Shown piece after piece: positions 40,383 to 49,126 of a DNA stretch of 64,000 nt. Source of the DNA: Isoptericola cucumis (GTDB lineage: Bacteria; Actinomycetota; Actinomycetes; Actinomycetales; Cellulomonadaceae). The notes below the pieces were generated by a model. It did no database searches and had not been told where the DNA came from. It worked only from the letters and a program-made list of their open reading frames with translations. The stretch's first letter is position 1; each line of letters begins with the position of its first letter. The position numbers were made by a program, and so were the translations under genes. The stretch is taken from NCBI RefSeq assembly GCF_014635665.1, contig NZ_BMDG01000008.1, positions 62,001-126,000 of the forward strand, written 5' to 3'.

Positions 40383-41533
40383 GCCGTCGCCCCGACCGTG
40401 ATGTCGCCCGGCAGCTCGCCCACCGACGCCGTCTTGGCGAAGAAGCGCGGCGCGCGCTCCAGGAGCGCGCCGGTGCGGTAGTACGGGTCGTCGGGGCCGA
40501 ACGGCAGGTCGACGGTGCGGCGCTCGATGCCCGCCGCGTAGATCGCGGTCACCAGCTCGACGGCGCGCCGCCCGTCCTCGCCGTCGACCGCGGGGCGACG
40601 GCGCTGCCGCACCGCGTCGAGCATGTCGCCGACCTGGCCGGCGTGACCGGTGTGCTCCAGCGGACGGTGGGCGGCCGCGACCGCCTCGATCTCGGCGACC
40701 AGCGCGGCGTCCCCGGACTCCGCGGGGAACCCGTTGTCGCGCGTGACCGTCGCCTCGACGTCCCAGGGCTGCGACACCCGCGCGCGGCGGCCCTGCACGA
40801 CGATCGTCTGCTGCTCGCCGTGGTGCACCACGGACGCGGTCACCTCGGCGAGCGCCCGGTCGTACTGCAGCACGCTCACCGACAGGTCCTCCACCTCGGC
40901 GTTCTCGTGCGCGGCGTTGGCGAGCACCGCCGTCACCGCGCGGGGCGCGCCGAGCATCCACAGCGTGAGGTCGAGGTGGTGGATCGCGTGGTTGAGGGTG
41001 CAGCCGCCGCCCTCGCTCTCCCAGGTGCCGCGCCACCACAGGTCGTAGTAGGCGGTGCTGCGGAACCAGGCCGAGCTGACCTGCGCGTGGGTGACCGGGC
41101 CGGCGAGGCCGGAGTCCAGCACCTCCTTGAGGGTGGCCATGTCGTCGCGGAAGCGGTTCTGCGCGACGACGGACAGCAGGCGACCGCTCTCGCGCGCCGC
41201 GGCGATCATCGCGTCGCACTCCTCGAGCGAGGGTGCCATCGGCTTCTCGACCAGCACGTCGGCGCCGGCGCGCAGGGCCGCGACCGCCAGCGTCGCGTGG
41301 GTGGACGGCGGCGTCGCGACGCTGACGAGGTCGAGGTCCTCGGCGCGGAGCATCTCGGCGGCGTCGGTGTAGACGCGGGCGTCGTCGAGGCCGCGCTCGG
41401 CGCGCAGGGCGGCGGCCCGGCCGGGGGCGGTGTCGCACAGCGCGACGACCGCGCACTCCTGCCCGAAGCGTTGGTAGGCGTCGGCGTGCGCGCGGGCGAT
41501 CCCGCCCGTGCCGACGATCCCGATCCTGAGCAT
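40379..41533 (-). CDS. Gfo/Idh/MocA-family oxidoreductase
   Basis: A 384-residue enzyme with the canonical NAD motif IGIVGTGGIARAHADAYQRFG near residue 4, VSVATPPSTHATLAVAALRAGADVLVEKPMAPSLEE (the EKP motif supplies the catalytic Lys), and a C-terminal substrate domain with GGCTLNHAIHHLDLTLWMLG. Unlike its downstream partner, all signature residues are intact. ATG at 41531-41533 has GGAGGAACC ahead. Divergent from a LacI-type gene that is presumably its repressor. No transporter gene accompanies the pair. Confidence 0.88.
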   Translation of the reverse strand: MLRIGIVGTGGIARAHADAYQRFGQECAVVALCDTAPGRAAALRAERGLDDARVYTDAAEMLRAEDLDLVSVATPPSTHATLAVAALRAGADVLVEKPMAPSLEECDAMIAAARESGRLLSVVAQNRFRDDMATLKEVLDSGLAGPVTHAQVSSAWFRSTAYYDLWWRGTWESEGGGCTLNHAIHHLDLTLWMLGAPRAVTAVLANAAHENAEVEDLSVSVLQYDRALAEVTASVVHHGEQQTIVVQGRRARVSQPWDVEATVTRDNGFPAESGDAALVAEIEAVAAAHRPLEHTGHAGQVGDMLDAVRQRRRPAVDGEDGRRAVELVTAIYAAGIERRTVDLPFGPDDPYYRTGALLERAPRFFAKTASVGELPGDITVGATA

Positions 41534-41566
41534 GGTTCCTCCGTCGGAACGAGCTGGTGATGGTGA

Positions 41567-41582
41567 CATGATACGTATCATG
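41567..41582. promoter_or_regulatory. LacI-type operator between the oxidoreductase pair and its regulator
   Basis: CATGATACGTATCATG is a perfect 16-bp palindrome. Read on the minus strand it contains TATCAT, a likely -10 for the oxidoreductase operon some 34 bp before its ATG, so repressor binding would block that promoter. It also contains both ATGs proposed for the LacI-type gene. Confidence 0.75.
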
Positions 41583-42614
41583 GGATCTGTTCCCCCCACC
41601 AGCCGCGACGTCGCCCGCCTCGCCGGGGTGTCGCAGACGACGGTCTCCTACGCGCTCACCGGGCGCGGCACCGTCTCCGCGGCCACGCGCGAGCACGTGC
41701 TGCGGGTGGCCGAGTCGATCGGCTACCGCCCCAACCTGGCGGCCCGGTCCATGCGCACGCGCCGGTCCGGCCGGCTCGCCGTCGTCACCGGCGCGACGCT
41801 CGACACCCAGCTCCGGGTGATCACCGGGGCGGCCGAGGCCGCCGAGGCCGCCGGCTACGCGATGGAGACCCACAGCATCGACGGCACCGTCGCAGAGCGC
41901 ACCGCCCGCGTGCGCGACCTCGCCGGGAGCCGGCAGTACGAGGCGGTCCTCACGCTCGTGCCCGTGCTCCCCGCCGTGCTGACCGGCGCGTCGGACGGCG
42001 CGACGCCGGTGGTCGCCGAGGCCACCTTCGACCAGCAGATGCGCAGCCTCGGCACGCTCGCCGACGCGAGCGCCGTCGAGGAGCTCGTCCGGGGCCTCGC
42101 CGACGCGGGGTGGCGCCGGTTCGTGCACGTCGCCGGGCCGGAGCAGTACGCCTCCGCGCGCGCCCGCCGCGACGTCTACCTCACGACCGTCGCACGCCTC
42201 GCCACCGAGACGGGCGCCGAGTCGCTCGGCGTCGTCGGCGGGGAGTGGGACGCCGAGTCCGCCCGTCGCGCGGTCCGCGCCCTCCCCGACGACGCGCCGC
42301 CCGTCGCCGTCGTCGCCGGCAACGACGTCCTCGCGGCCGGCGTGCTGCGCGGCGCGGCCGAGCGGGGCTGGTCGGTCCCGCACGACCTCGTCGTGACGGG
42401 GTGGGACAACTCCGAGGTCGGCGCCTACATGGCGCCGTCGCTCACCACGGTGGACGTCGACTTCCCGGAGGCCGGCCGTGCCGCCATGCGGCGCCTGCTC
42501 GCGAGGCTGCGGGGCGAGCCTCCCGCCGCCGCGGGCCCGATCCACCGCGTCGTCTGGCGCGAGTCGACGGGCGGATCACCGGCTCCGCCCTCGGACGATC
42601 TCCCGGGCGGCTGA
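41580..42614 (+). CDS. LacI-family transcriptional regulator
   Basis: A 344-residue regulator from ATG 41580 (an ATG at 41568, four residues longer, is equally possible; both lie in the operator). The HTH is TSRDVARLAGVSQTTVSYALTGRG with the hinge YRPNLAARSMRTRRSGRLAVV. The ligand domain is complete to VVTGWDNSEVGAYMAPSLTTVDV. It should repress the divergent oxidoreductase pair and, because its own start codon is within the palindrome, itself. Stops 9 bp from the converging ole operon. Confidence 0.87.
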   Translation: MGSVPPTSRDVARLAGVSQTTVSYALTGRGTVSAATREHVLRVAESIGYRPNLAARSMRTRRSGRLAVVTGATLDTQLRVITGAAEAAEAAGYAMETHSIDGTVAERTARVRDLAGSRQYEAVLTLVPVLPAVLTGASDGATPVVAEATFDQQMRSLGTLADASAVEELVRGLADAGWRRFVHVAGPEQYASARARRDVYLTTVARLATETGAESLGVVGGEWDAESARRAVRALPDDAPPVAVVAGNDVLAAGVLRGAAERGWSVPHDLVVTGWDNSEVGAYMAPSLTTVDVDFPEAGRAAMRRLLARLRGEPPAAAGPIHRVVWRESTGGSPAPPSDDLPGG

Positions 42615-42623
42615 CCCGGCCGG

Positions 42624-43610
42624 TCAGCCGGCGCGGCCGCCGTAGTACGCGGCCAGCCGGTCCAGACCCTCGTCGACGCTCACCGCGGGCCGCCAGCGCA
42701 GGTCGGCGCGGGTGGCGCGCTGGTCGAACCAGTGCGCGGTGGACAGCTGCTCGGCCAGGAACCGCGTCATCGGCGGCTCGTCCGCGCCGGGGCGCACGCG
42801 CCACAGCGCCTCGACGGCGCCGCCGGCCGCCCCGGCGAGGCCGGCGGGCACCCGCCAGGCGGGCGGGCGCACCCCTGCGGCGCGGCAGATGCCGGCCAGC
42901 AGGTCGGCGACGGTGCGCGGCTCGCCGTTGGTCAGGACGTAGGCGCGGCCGTGCACGTCCGGGGCGCGGTCGAGGGCAGCCACGATGCCGTCAGCGGCGT
43001 TGTCCACGTACGTGGAGTCGATGAGCGCGGCGCCGTGGCCGAGCAGCGGCAGCCGGCCGCGCGCCGCCCGGTCGATCACCCGCTCCACGAGCTGCGTGTC
43101 CCCCGGCCCCCAGACCAGGTGCGGCCGGACGGCGACGACGCTCGTTCCGGCGGGCCCGCCGTCGCCGGCCAGCGCGAGCAGCTCCGCGAGCGCCTTCGTG
43201 CGCGCGTAGTCGCCGTGCGCGCCGACCGGGTCCGCGGGCTCGGCGCCGACGCCGACGAGCGAGGTGCCGGCGTGCGCGACCGACGGCGAGGAGACCTGCA
43301 CGAACCGCGGGACCCCGGCCCGCCGGGCGGCCTCGAGGAGCGTCGCCGTGCCGCCGACGTTCACGGCGTCGAACTCCTCCGGCTCCCCCGCCAGCGACAC
43401 CTTGGCGGCGAGGTGCACGACGCCGTCGACGCCGTCGCCGAGGGCGCGCGTCACGACCGCGGGGTCGGTGACCGACCCGGCCACGTCGGTGGCGCCCGCG
43501 ACGCCCGACGCGCGGCGCTGCAGGGTGCGCACGTCGTCGCCGCGGGCCACGAGCGCCCGCGCGACGGCCCCGCCGAGCAGCCCGGACGCGCCCGTCACCA
43601 GCACCCTCAC
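42624..43610 (-). CDS. oleD: 2-alkyl-3-oxoalkanoate reductase
   Basis: A 328-residue short-chain dehydrogenase of the extended type: RVLVTGASGLLGGAVARALVARG (NADP-binding), VVHLAAKVSL, the S...YxxxK catalytic set in VQVSSPSVAH and DYARTKALAE, and IDSTYVDNAADGIVAAL. In the Ole pathway it reduces the beta-keto acid from OleA to a beta-hydroxy acid with NADPH. GTG at 43608-43610 overlaps the oleBC stop (GTGA), so gene order is oleA-oleBC-oleD. Position and family together give the assignment. Confidence 0.85.
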   Translation of the reverse strand: MRVLVTGASGLLGGAVARALVARGDDVRTLQRRASGVAGATDVAGSVTDPAVVTRALGDGVDGVVHLAAKVSLAGEPEEFDAVNVGGTATLLEAARRAGVPRFVQVSSPSVAHAGTSLVGVGAEPADPVGAHGDYARTKALAELLALAGDGGPAGTSVVAVRPHLVWGPGDTQLVERVIDRAARGRLPLLGHGAALIDSTYVDNAADGIVAALDRAPDVHGRAYVLTNGEPRTVADLLAGICRAAGVRPPAWRVPAGLAGAAGGAVEALWRVRPGADEPPMTRFLAEQLSTAHWFDQRATRADLRWRPAVSVDEGLDRLAAYYGGRAG

Positions 43611-46258
43611 GGCGCACCCACCCGGCCCCCGGTGAGCACGCCGTCCGCCCAGGCGGCGAGCCGGGCCCGGTCGATCTTGGAGTTGTGGCGCACGTCGGTG
43701 GGCATGGCGGGTGCCACGAGCACCGCGGCGAGCGGCACGGGCGACGCGGCGCGGACGGCGGCGCCGAGCTCCGCCGGTGCGAGCCCGGGCCGCCGCAGCC
43801 CGGCGGACGCGACCGGCTCGACGACCGCGACCGCCTGCTGCACCCCTGCCGGCCCGACGCCGACCAGGGCGGCGCGCCGCACCTGCTCCACCCGCTCCAC
43901 GTGCTGCTCCGTGCCCACGGGGGCGAGCGGCCCGTCCGGGGTCGTGAGCACGTGCGCCAGCCGCCCCTCGATCCACAGCCGGCCCGCAGCGTCCAGGTGC
44001 CCGACGTCGCCGGTGCGGTGCCAGCGCCCCGGCGGCACGTCCCGCACCGCGGCCAGGTCGGTGAGCCGCAGCCGGTCGTAACGTTCCTTGAGGTGCCCGG
44101 CGCGCACCACGACCTCGCCGAGCACGCCCGGCGTCGCCTCCGGGCGGCCCGTGGCCGCGCCGTCGTCGTCGAGCGCGGCGACCAGGACGTCGACGCCGTC
44201 GATGGCGGCGCCCACGCAGACGCCGGCGTCCGGGGCGGCGGCCGCGTCGCGCACGCCGCCTGACGTGATGTCGGTGACGAGCAGGCACTCCGTCATCCCG
44301 TACGGGGTGTGCGCCGTCGCCCGCGGCATCAGGGTGCCGGCGGACGCGAGCAGGTCCGCGCTGATGGGGGCGCCCGTGGACAGGAACGTCCGCACCCGCC
44401 CGAGCGCCGCCCGGTCCGCGGCGCCCAGCTCGCCCCCCGTGTCGACCACGTTGAGGACCGCGGCGGGCGACAGGAAGACCATGTCGCCGTCGGCGGCGCG
44501 CACCGCGTCGGCCACCGCACGCGCGGTGAGCGTGCGGGGCGCGGACACGTCCATGCGCGGCGTGACGGAGCGGGTGCCGAGCGCCGGGCCGAGCAGCGCG
44601 AACGGCGCGAACCCGGTGACCAGCCCCGTGGCGGGCCCGACGTCGAAGTGCGTCGCCAGCACGTCGCGCAGCGCCGAAAGCTGGGCGTGCGTGTACACGA
44701 CGCCCTTCGCCGGGCCGGTCGAGCCGGAGGTGAAGAGCACCGCGGCCTCGTCCTCGGGTCCGGGCTCGGGCGGCAGGTCGCGGCCCTCGCCGGAACGGGC
44801 CACGTCGACCAGCTCGTGCCGGACGCCGAGGGCGCGGCGGGCGGCCGCGGGCAGCGGGTCGGCGGAGATCCGCACCCCCGGCCAGCCGAGCGCGCGCGCC
44901 GCGGCCAGGCCCTTGCGCTGGGCGACGACGTACCCCGGCCACGCGCCGCGCTGGGCGCGGGTCAGCCCGCGCACCCCCAGCCCGGCGTCGGCCACCACGA
45001 CCACCGCGCCGATCCGCAGGCACGCGTAGACCAGCGCCGTCAGCGTGGGACCCGGCTCCACCAGCAGCGACACGCGGTCGCCCCGGCGCACCCCGATCCC
45101 GTGCAGCCCCGCCGCGATGCGCCGCACCTGGCGGTCGAGCGCCCGCCAGCTCACAGACCGCGCGGCGTCGTGCTCGCCCACCGTCATGTCCAGCACCGCG
45201 GGCGAGTCGTCCGCAGCCCTCGCATCCAGCCCACCCCAGATCGGCACGAACGAGGACGGCGACCCGACCGACGAGGCGGAAGGGGCGGAGAGCTCGGACC
45301 GGGCCGCTCCCCCGAGCCAGGTCATGATCGGCGACGCGACGTCCACGTCCTCCGCCACCAGGTGCCCGGCGCCGGCGAACCGGTGCACGTGCGCGTGCGG
45401 CAGGCGCCGCACCAGGTCGTCGAGGTACCGGTCGGAGAACACCGGGTCGTGCGGCCCCCACAGCAGCAGCGCCGGGACGTCGAGCCGGGTGACGCCGTCG
45501 GAGATGCGGTCCAGCTCGGGGCGGCTCGGGTGGTCGGGCGTCGCGGGGATGTCGACGACGAACCCCTCGATCCCCCGCCGCGCGGCGGGGGTGCGGTACG
45601 GCAGGCGGTAGGCCTCGGCGACGTCGCGCGGCAGTCGCGGGCGGGCGAGCGCGAGCGTGGTCTCGAGGAACGCGCGCGTCGTGCGGGTGCCGAGCGGCAG
45701 CACGGGGCCCGCGAGCGCCAGCCGCAGGGCGGCGGGGAGCGGCACGTCGTCGCTCTGGTGCACGGCAGTGTTGAGCAGCGCGACGCCGGCGAGCTGCTGC
45801 GGGTGGTCGACCGCCCACCCGAGGGAGACGACGCCGCCCCAGTCGTGCCCGAGCGTCACGACCGGGCCCTCGAGCCCGAGCGCGTCGGTGAACGCGGCGA
45901 GGTCGGCGACGCGCTGCGGCAGGGTGCGCGGCTCGCCCGTGCGCTCGGAGAGGCCCATCTCCAGCTGGTCGACGGCGACGACGCGCCACCCGACGTCGGC
46001 CCCGGCGGCGACGACGCGCCGCCACAGGTACGACCAGGTGGGGTTGCCGTGGACGGCGAGCACCGTGCCGGCGGGCTCGACGCCGCGGTCGGCGAGGTCG
46101 GGCAGGTTGTCGAGGAAGTGCCACCGCGCGCCGCGCGCGTCCTGCAGCACGTGGCTGTACCGGGGGTCGAGCCCGGGCAGCGCCGGGGGGACGGTGTCGG
46201 CGGCCCGCGGGCTGGTGCGGCTGGTGCGGCTCGTGCGTCCCGTCGCTCGGGCACTCAC
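43607..46258 (-). CDS. oleBC: OleBC fusion: beta-lactone decarboxylase and beta-lactone synthetase
   Basis: An 883-residue two-enzyme fusion. Residues ~20-320 are a haloalkane-dehalogenase-like alpha/beta hydrolase (OleB) with HGNPTWSYLWRRVV and the nucleophile Asp in GHDWGGVVSLGW. After a Ser/Pro linker, residues ~330-883 are an acyl-adenylate-type enzyme (OleC): AAVLFTSGSTGPAKGVVYTH (P-loop), AHTPYGMTECLLV, RWHRTGDVGHLD and a final NSKIDRARLAAW. OleC closes the beta-hydroxy acid to a beta-lactone with ATP; OleB then removes CO2 to give a cis-olefin. The fusion is known from actinobacterial ole clusters. GTG 46256-46258 overlaps the oleA stop. Confidence 0.9.
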   Translation of the reverse strand: MSARATGRTSRTSRTSPRAADTVPPALPGLDPRYSHVLQDARGARWHFLDNLPDLADRGVEPAGTVLAVHGNPTWSYLWRRVVAAGADVGWRVVAVDQLEMGLSERTGEPRTLPQRVADLAAFTDALGLEGPVVTLGHDWGGVVSLGWAVDHPQQLAGVALLNTAVHQSDDVPLPAALRLALAGPVLPLGTRTTRAFLETTLALARPRLPRDVAEAYRLPYRTPAARRGIEGFVVDIPATPDHPSRPELDRISDGVTRLDVPALLLWGPHDPVFSDRYLDDLVRRLPHAHVHRFAGAGHLVAEDVDVASPIMTWLGGAARSELSAPSASSVGSPSSFVPIWGGLDARAADDSPAVLDMTVGEHDAARSVSWRALDRQVRRIAAGLHGIGVRRGDRVSLLVEPGPTLTALVYACLRIGAVVVVADAGLGVRGLTRAQRGAWPGYVVAQRKGLAAARALGWPGVRISADPLPAAARRALGVRHELVDVARSGEGRDLPPEPGPEDEAAVLFTSGSTGPAKGVVYTHAQLSALRDVLATHFDVGPATGLVTGFAPFALLGPALGTRSVTPRMDVSAPRTLTARAVADAVRAADGDMVFLSPAAVLNVVDTGGELGAADRAALGRVRTFLSTGAPISADLLASAGTLMPRATAHTPYGMTECLLVTDITSGGVRDAAAAPDAGVCVGAAIDGVDVLVAALDDDGAATGRPEATPGVLGEVVVRAGHLKERYDRLRLTDLAAVRDVPPGRWHRTGDVGHLDAAGRLWIEGRLAHVLTTPDGPLAPVGTEQHVERVEQVRRAALVGVGPAGVQQAVAVVEPVASAGLRRPGLAPAELGAAVRAASPVPLAAVLVAPAMPTDVRHNSKIDRARLAAWADGVLTGGRVGAP

Positions 46259-47277
46259 CAGGCGAGCTCCAGCATCGCGGTGTTGATGCCGGAGCCGACG
46301 CCCATCAGCAGCACCCGGTCGCCGGAGGCGAGCGAGTCCTGCTCCTCGACGAGCGTGATCGGCACGGACGCCGGTCCGACGTTGCCGAAGCGGGGGTACG
46401 TCACCGGGACCTTCGACCGGTCGAGGCCGACGGCCTTGACGATCGCGTCGGTGTGCACGCGCGAGACCTGGTGGGTGATGTACCGGTCCATGGACGACCA
46501 GTCCCAGTCGGCGGTCGCGTCCTTCCAGGCGTCGACGACCAGCTCCAGGCCGCCCTCCAGCAGGGCCTTGGCGTCGGTGAACATCCCGTCGGCGCTGCCG
46601 ACGCACAGGTCGTGGAAGCGGGTGGCGGCGCGGGTCACCCCGCCGAGCACGCGGTGGCCCTCGGGGTGCTGGTCGGCCGGGCCGAGCACCGCCGCGGCGG
46701 AGCCGGACCCGAGCGTCAGGGTGGCGAACTCGGCCATGAAGTCGTCGCGGCCGACGTCGTCGCGCAGCAGCCGCTCGACGGTGGCGTCCTGGATGTCGTC
46801 GGCGTCCTCGCCGTCGACGACGACGGCGTAGCGCACCTGGCCCGACTCGATCATGGTCGCGGCCAGGCTCATGCCGTTGATGAAGCCGAGGCAGGCGTTG
46901 GCGACGTCGAAGTTCACGGCGGACGACGGCAGCCCGAGGCCGTGGTGCAGGCGCACCGCGACCGACGGCTCCAGGTGCTTGCGCGTCACGGACGTGTTGA
47001 TGAGCAGCCCGACGTCGGCGGGGTCGACGCCGGCGGCGTGCAGCGCCTGGTGGCCGGCGGCGATGGTCGCGGTGTCGGAGTCCTCCCCCGCGGCCCAGTT
47101 GCGTCGTTCGTCGACGCCGGCGACGCGCTCGAGGAGGCGGGCGGGCAGCCGGAGCCTCTTCATCGCGGCGCCGAGACGCTCCTGGACCTGGGCGGACGGC
47201 GTGACCCGGGTGGGCAGCCTGCTCGCGACGGCGAGCAGCGAGACGTTGGCGAACCGGGTGGTGGCGTTTCCTGACAC
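46255..47277 (-). CDS. oleA: Thiolase-fold acyl-CoA condensing enzyme
   Basis: A 340-residue OleA. GTG 47275-47277 is chosen because GGAG stands 5 nt upstream; a longer frame adds 33 residues rich in Ser/Arg. The catalytic Cys is in VANACLGFINGM, His in YITHQVSRVH and Asn in RFGNVGPASVPITL, the Cys-His-Asn triad of KASIII-like condensing enzymes. It joins two fatty acyl-CoAs by a non-decarboxylative Claisen condensation, the first step to long-chain olefins. It is first in the oleA-oleBC-oleD operon, all start/stop pairs overlapping. Confidence 0.9.
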   Translation of the reverse strand: MSGNATTRFANVSLLAVASRLPTRVTPSAQVQERLGAAMKRLRLPARLLERVAGVDERRNWAAGEDSDTATIAAGHQALHAAGVDPADVGLLINTSVTRKHLEPSVAVRLHHGLGLPSSAVNFDVANACLGFINGMSLAATMIESGQVRYAVVVDGEDADDIQDATVERLLRDDVGRDDFMAEFATLTLGSGSAAAVLGPADQHPEGHRVLGGVTRAATRFHDLCVGSADGMFTDAKALLEGGLELVVDAWKDATADWDWSSMDRYITHQVSRVHTDAIVKAVGLDRSKVPVTYPRFGNVGPASVPITLVEEQDSLASGDRVLLMGVGSGINTAMLELAW

Positions 47278-47538
47278 ACGAGCTCCAGACAGCCGGGAGT
47301 CAAGGGACACCGGCACAGCGATGGACGACGCGGACCGGCCGGAGAGAGTCGCCCGCCCAACGAGGGTAAGACGCACAGGCGGTTCGTCGCGTTCCGTACC
47401 GGACAGTGGCGTCGGACACGCTGTCGCACCGCGGCCCCGGCCCGGGCTCCGCTCCGGGCGGGCGACCGGCCGCGAGCGGGGTCACGATGAGAGGGAGCCC
47501 GGCCGCCCGGCCGGCGTCCTGACCAGCGAGGAGCAACG
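47278..47538. other. Divergent intergenic region oleA / dodecin
   Basis: About 260 bp between oleA and the dodecin gene. A GCGAGGAG ribosome-binding site ends it (47526-47533). I find no palindrome or hairpin of note. Confidence 0.3.
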
Positions 47539-47748
47539 ATGACGACCTCCGTGGCTCGGATCACCACCATCACCGCCCGCTCGAGCACGAGCTTCGAGGA
47601 CGCGGTCCAGGCGGGCCTCGCCCGCGCCTCGTCCACGCTGCGCAACGTGCAGAGCGCGTGGGTCAAGGAGCAGAAGATCGACGTGCGCGACGGCGTCGCC
47701 TCGGCGTACCAGGTGACGATGGAGGTCACCTTCGTCCTGGACGACTGA
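47539..47748 (+). CDS. Dodecin
   Basis: A 69-residue flavin-storage protein of the dodecin family: SVARITTITARSSTSFEDAVQAGLARASSTLRNVQSAWVKEQ, with the W in the last strand pair stacking on flavin, then VSAYQV-like YQVTMEVTFVLDD. Twelve copies assemble into a hollow shell that holds FMN/riboflavin dimers. ATG 47539 preceded by GAGGAG. Monocistronic. Confidence 0.92.
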   Translation: MTTSVARITTITARSSTSFEDAVQAGLARASSTLRNVQSAWVKEQKIDVRDGVASAYQVTMEVTFVLDD

Positions 47749-47821
47749 CGGCCACCGGGCCCCGGGGCGTGGGCGGAGCGGAGCCGGCGGGGCGGCGTGG
47801 TCCGGACCCTAGGCTGTGCGG

Positions 47822-48970
47822 GTGACCGCACCGCTCCTCCCGCCGTTCGCCTCCGACAACTACGCGCCCGCGCACCCCGACGTGCTCGCGGCCGTCACCG
47901 CCGCCAACGAGGGGTACGCCGTCGCGTACGGCGAAGACCCGGTCACGGCGCGGCTCGACGCCCGCGTCCGTGAGGTGTTCGGCCCGGGTGCCTCGGCGTT
48001 CCCCGTGATCAACGGCACGGGCGCCAACGTCGTGTCGCTCACGGCGCTGTCCCCGCGCTGGGGCGGCGTCGTGGTGTCCGACGTCGCGCACGTGAACACC
48101 GACGAGAACGGCGCGCCCGAGCGCGTCGGCGGGCTCAAGCTGCTGCCGTGCCCGTCCGTGGACGGCCGGATCACGCCGGACGACGTCGCCCGCTGGGCCG
48201 GCCAGCGCCACGACGTGCACCGCGCCCACCCCGCCGTCCTGTCCCTCACGCAGTCCACCGAGCTGGGCACCGTGTACCCGCTCGACGACCTGCGCGCCCT
48301 GACCCACGTCGCGCACGACCTGGGGATGGCCGTGCACGTGGACGGCTCCCGCCTGGCGAACGCGGCGGCGGCGCTGGGCTGCTCGCTGCGCGCCCTGACC
48401 ACGGACCTCGGCGTCGACGTCGTGTCGCTCGGCGCGGCGAAGAACGGGGGCATGCTCGGCGAGGCCGTCGTCGTCCTCGGCCCGGACGACGGTCCCGACG
48501 GCGGCGCGGGGCCCGCGCGCGAGTCCGCCGCCGCCGCGATCCCGTACCTGCGCAAGGCGACGATGCAGCTCGCGTCCAAGGCGCGGTTCGTCTCCGCGCA
48601 GCTCCTGGCGCTGCTCGGCGAGCCGGGTGCCGCCGTCGCCGGGACGGGTGACGACGCCCCGCTGTGGTGGCGCAACGCCGCGCACGCCAACGCGATGGCG
48701 GCCCGGCTGCGCGACGGCGTCCTCGCGTCGGCAGGCACGGCACCGGGCGGCGGGACCGGCGTGCGCGTGACGCGGCCGGTGGAGGCGAACGCCGTCTTCG
48801 CGACGCTCCCCCGCGCCGCGGCGGACCGCCTGCGCGAGCGCGCCCGCTTCTACGACTGGGCCGCCGGCGAGACCCCGGACCGCGTGGAGGTGCGCTGGAT
48901 GTGCGCCTGGGACACCCGCCCCGAGACGGTGGACGCGTTCGTCTCCGCCGCCGTCGACGCGCTCGGCTGA
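47822..48970 (+). CDS. Threonine aldolase/beta-eliminating lyase-like PLP enzyme
   Basis: A 382-residue fold-type I PLP enzyme: FASDNYAPAHPDVLAAVTAANEGYAVAYGEDPVT, HVNTDENGAPERVGG, AVHVDGSRLANAAAALG (Asp pairing with the pyridine N) and the lysine of SLGAAKNGGMLGEAVV. The pattern is low-specificity L-threonine aldolase (glycine plus acetaldehyde), although other beta-eliminating lyases share it. GTG 47822 lies 6 nt after TAGGCT (47810-47815), so it is probably leaderless; GTG 47816 falls too close. A multi-copy hairpin repeat follows the stop. Confidence 0.85.
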   Translation: MTAPLLPPFASDNYAPAHPDVLAAVTAANEGYAVAYGEDPVTARLDARVREVFGPGASAFPVINGTGANVVSLTALSPRWGGVVVSDVAHVNTDENGAPERVGGLKLLPCPSVDGRITPDDVARWAGQRHDVHRAHPAVLSLTQSTELGTVYPLDDLRALTHVAHDLGMAVHVDGSRLANAAAALGCSLRALTTDLGVDVVSLGAAKNGGMLGEAVVVLGPDDGPDGGAGPARESAAAAIPYLRKATMQLASKARFVSAQLLALLGEPGAAVAGTGDDAPLWWRNAAHANAMAARLRDGVLASAGTAPGGGTGVRVTRPVEANAVFATLPRAAADRLRERARFYDWAAGETPDRVEVRWMCAWDTRPETVDAFVSAAVDALG

Positions 48971-48977
48971 CCGGGAG

Positions 48978-49044
48978 CGAGGTCGGCGGTCCGGGGCGAG
49001 GTCGGTCGTCCGGACCGCCGACCTCGACCCGAACCACCGACCTC
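48978..49044. repeat. Interlocked inverted repeats after the aldolase gene
   Basis: Exact 17-bp arms 48978-48994 and 49010-49026 form one stem. A second pair, GAGGTCGGT (48998-49006) and ACCGACCTC (49036-49044), interleaves with it, so the unit GAGGTCGG occurs twice in each orientation. It probably acts as a terminator with alternative folds. Confidence 0.65.
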
Positions 49045-49126
49045 ACCGGGTACGCGCCGAGGAGGAGCCCGGGCGCTCGCCGGGCTAAGGTCGTGGGGCG
49101 AGACCGACGACGGTGGAAGGACTCCC

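Noticed and set aside
39288-42545. A 1085-codon fusion-like frame through both oxidoreductase genes
   Set aside because: Low-complexity Arg/Gly sequence upstream of ATG 40382 shows it is a shadow; each oxidoreductase has its own start with an ATGA overlap.
42624-46124. A 1166-codon frame suggesting an OleBCD triple fusion
   Set aside because: Upstream of the oleD GTG at 43610 the frame is Ala/Arg low-complexity and antiphase to the true OleBC frame.
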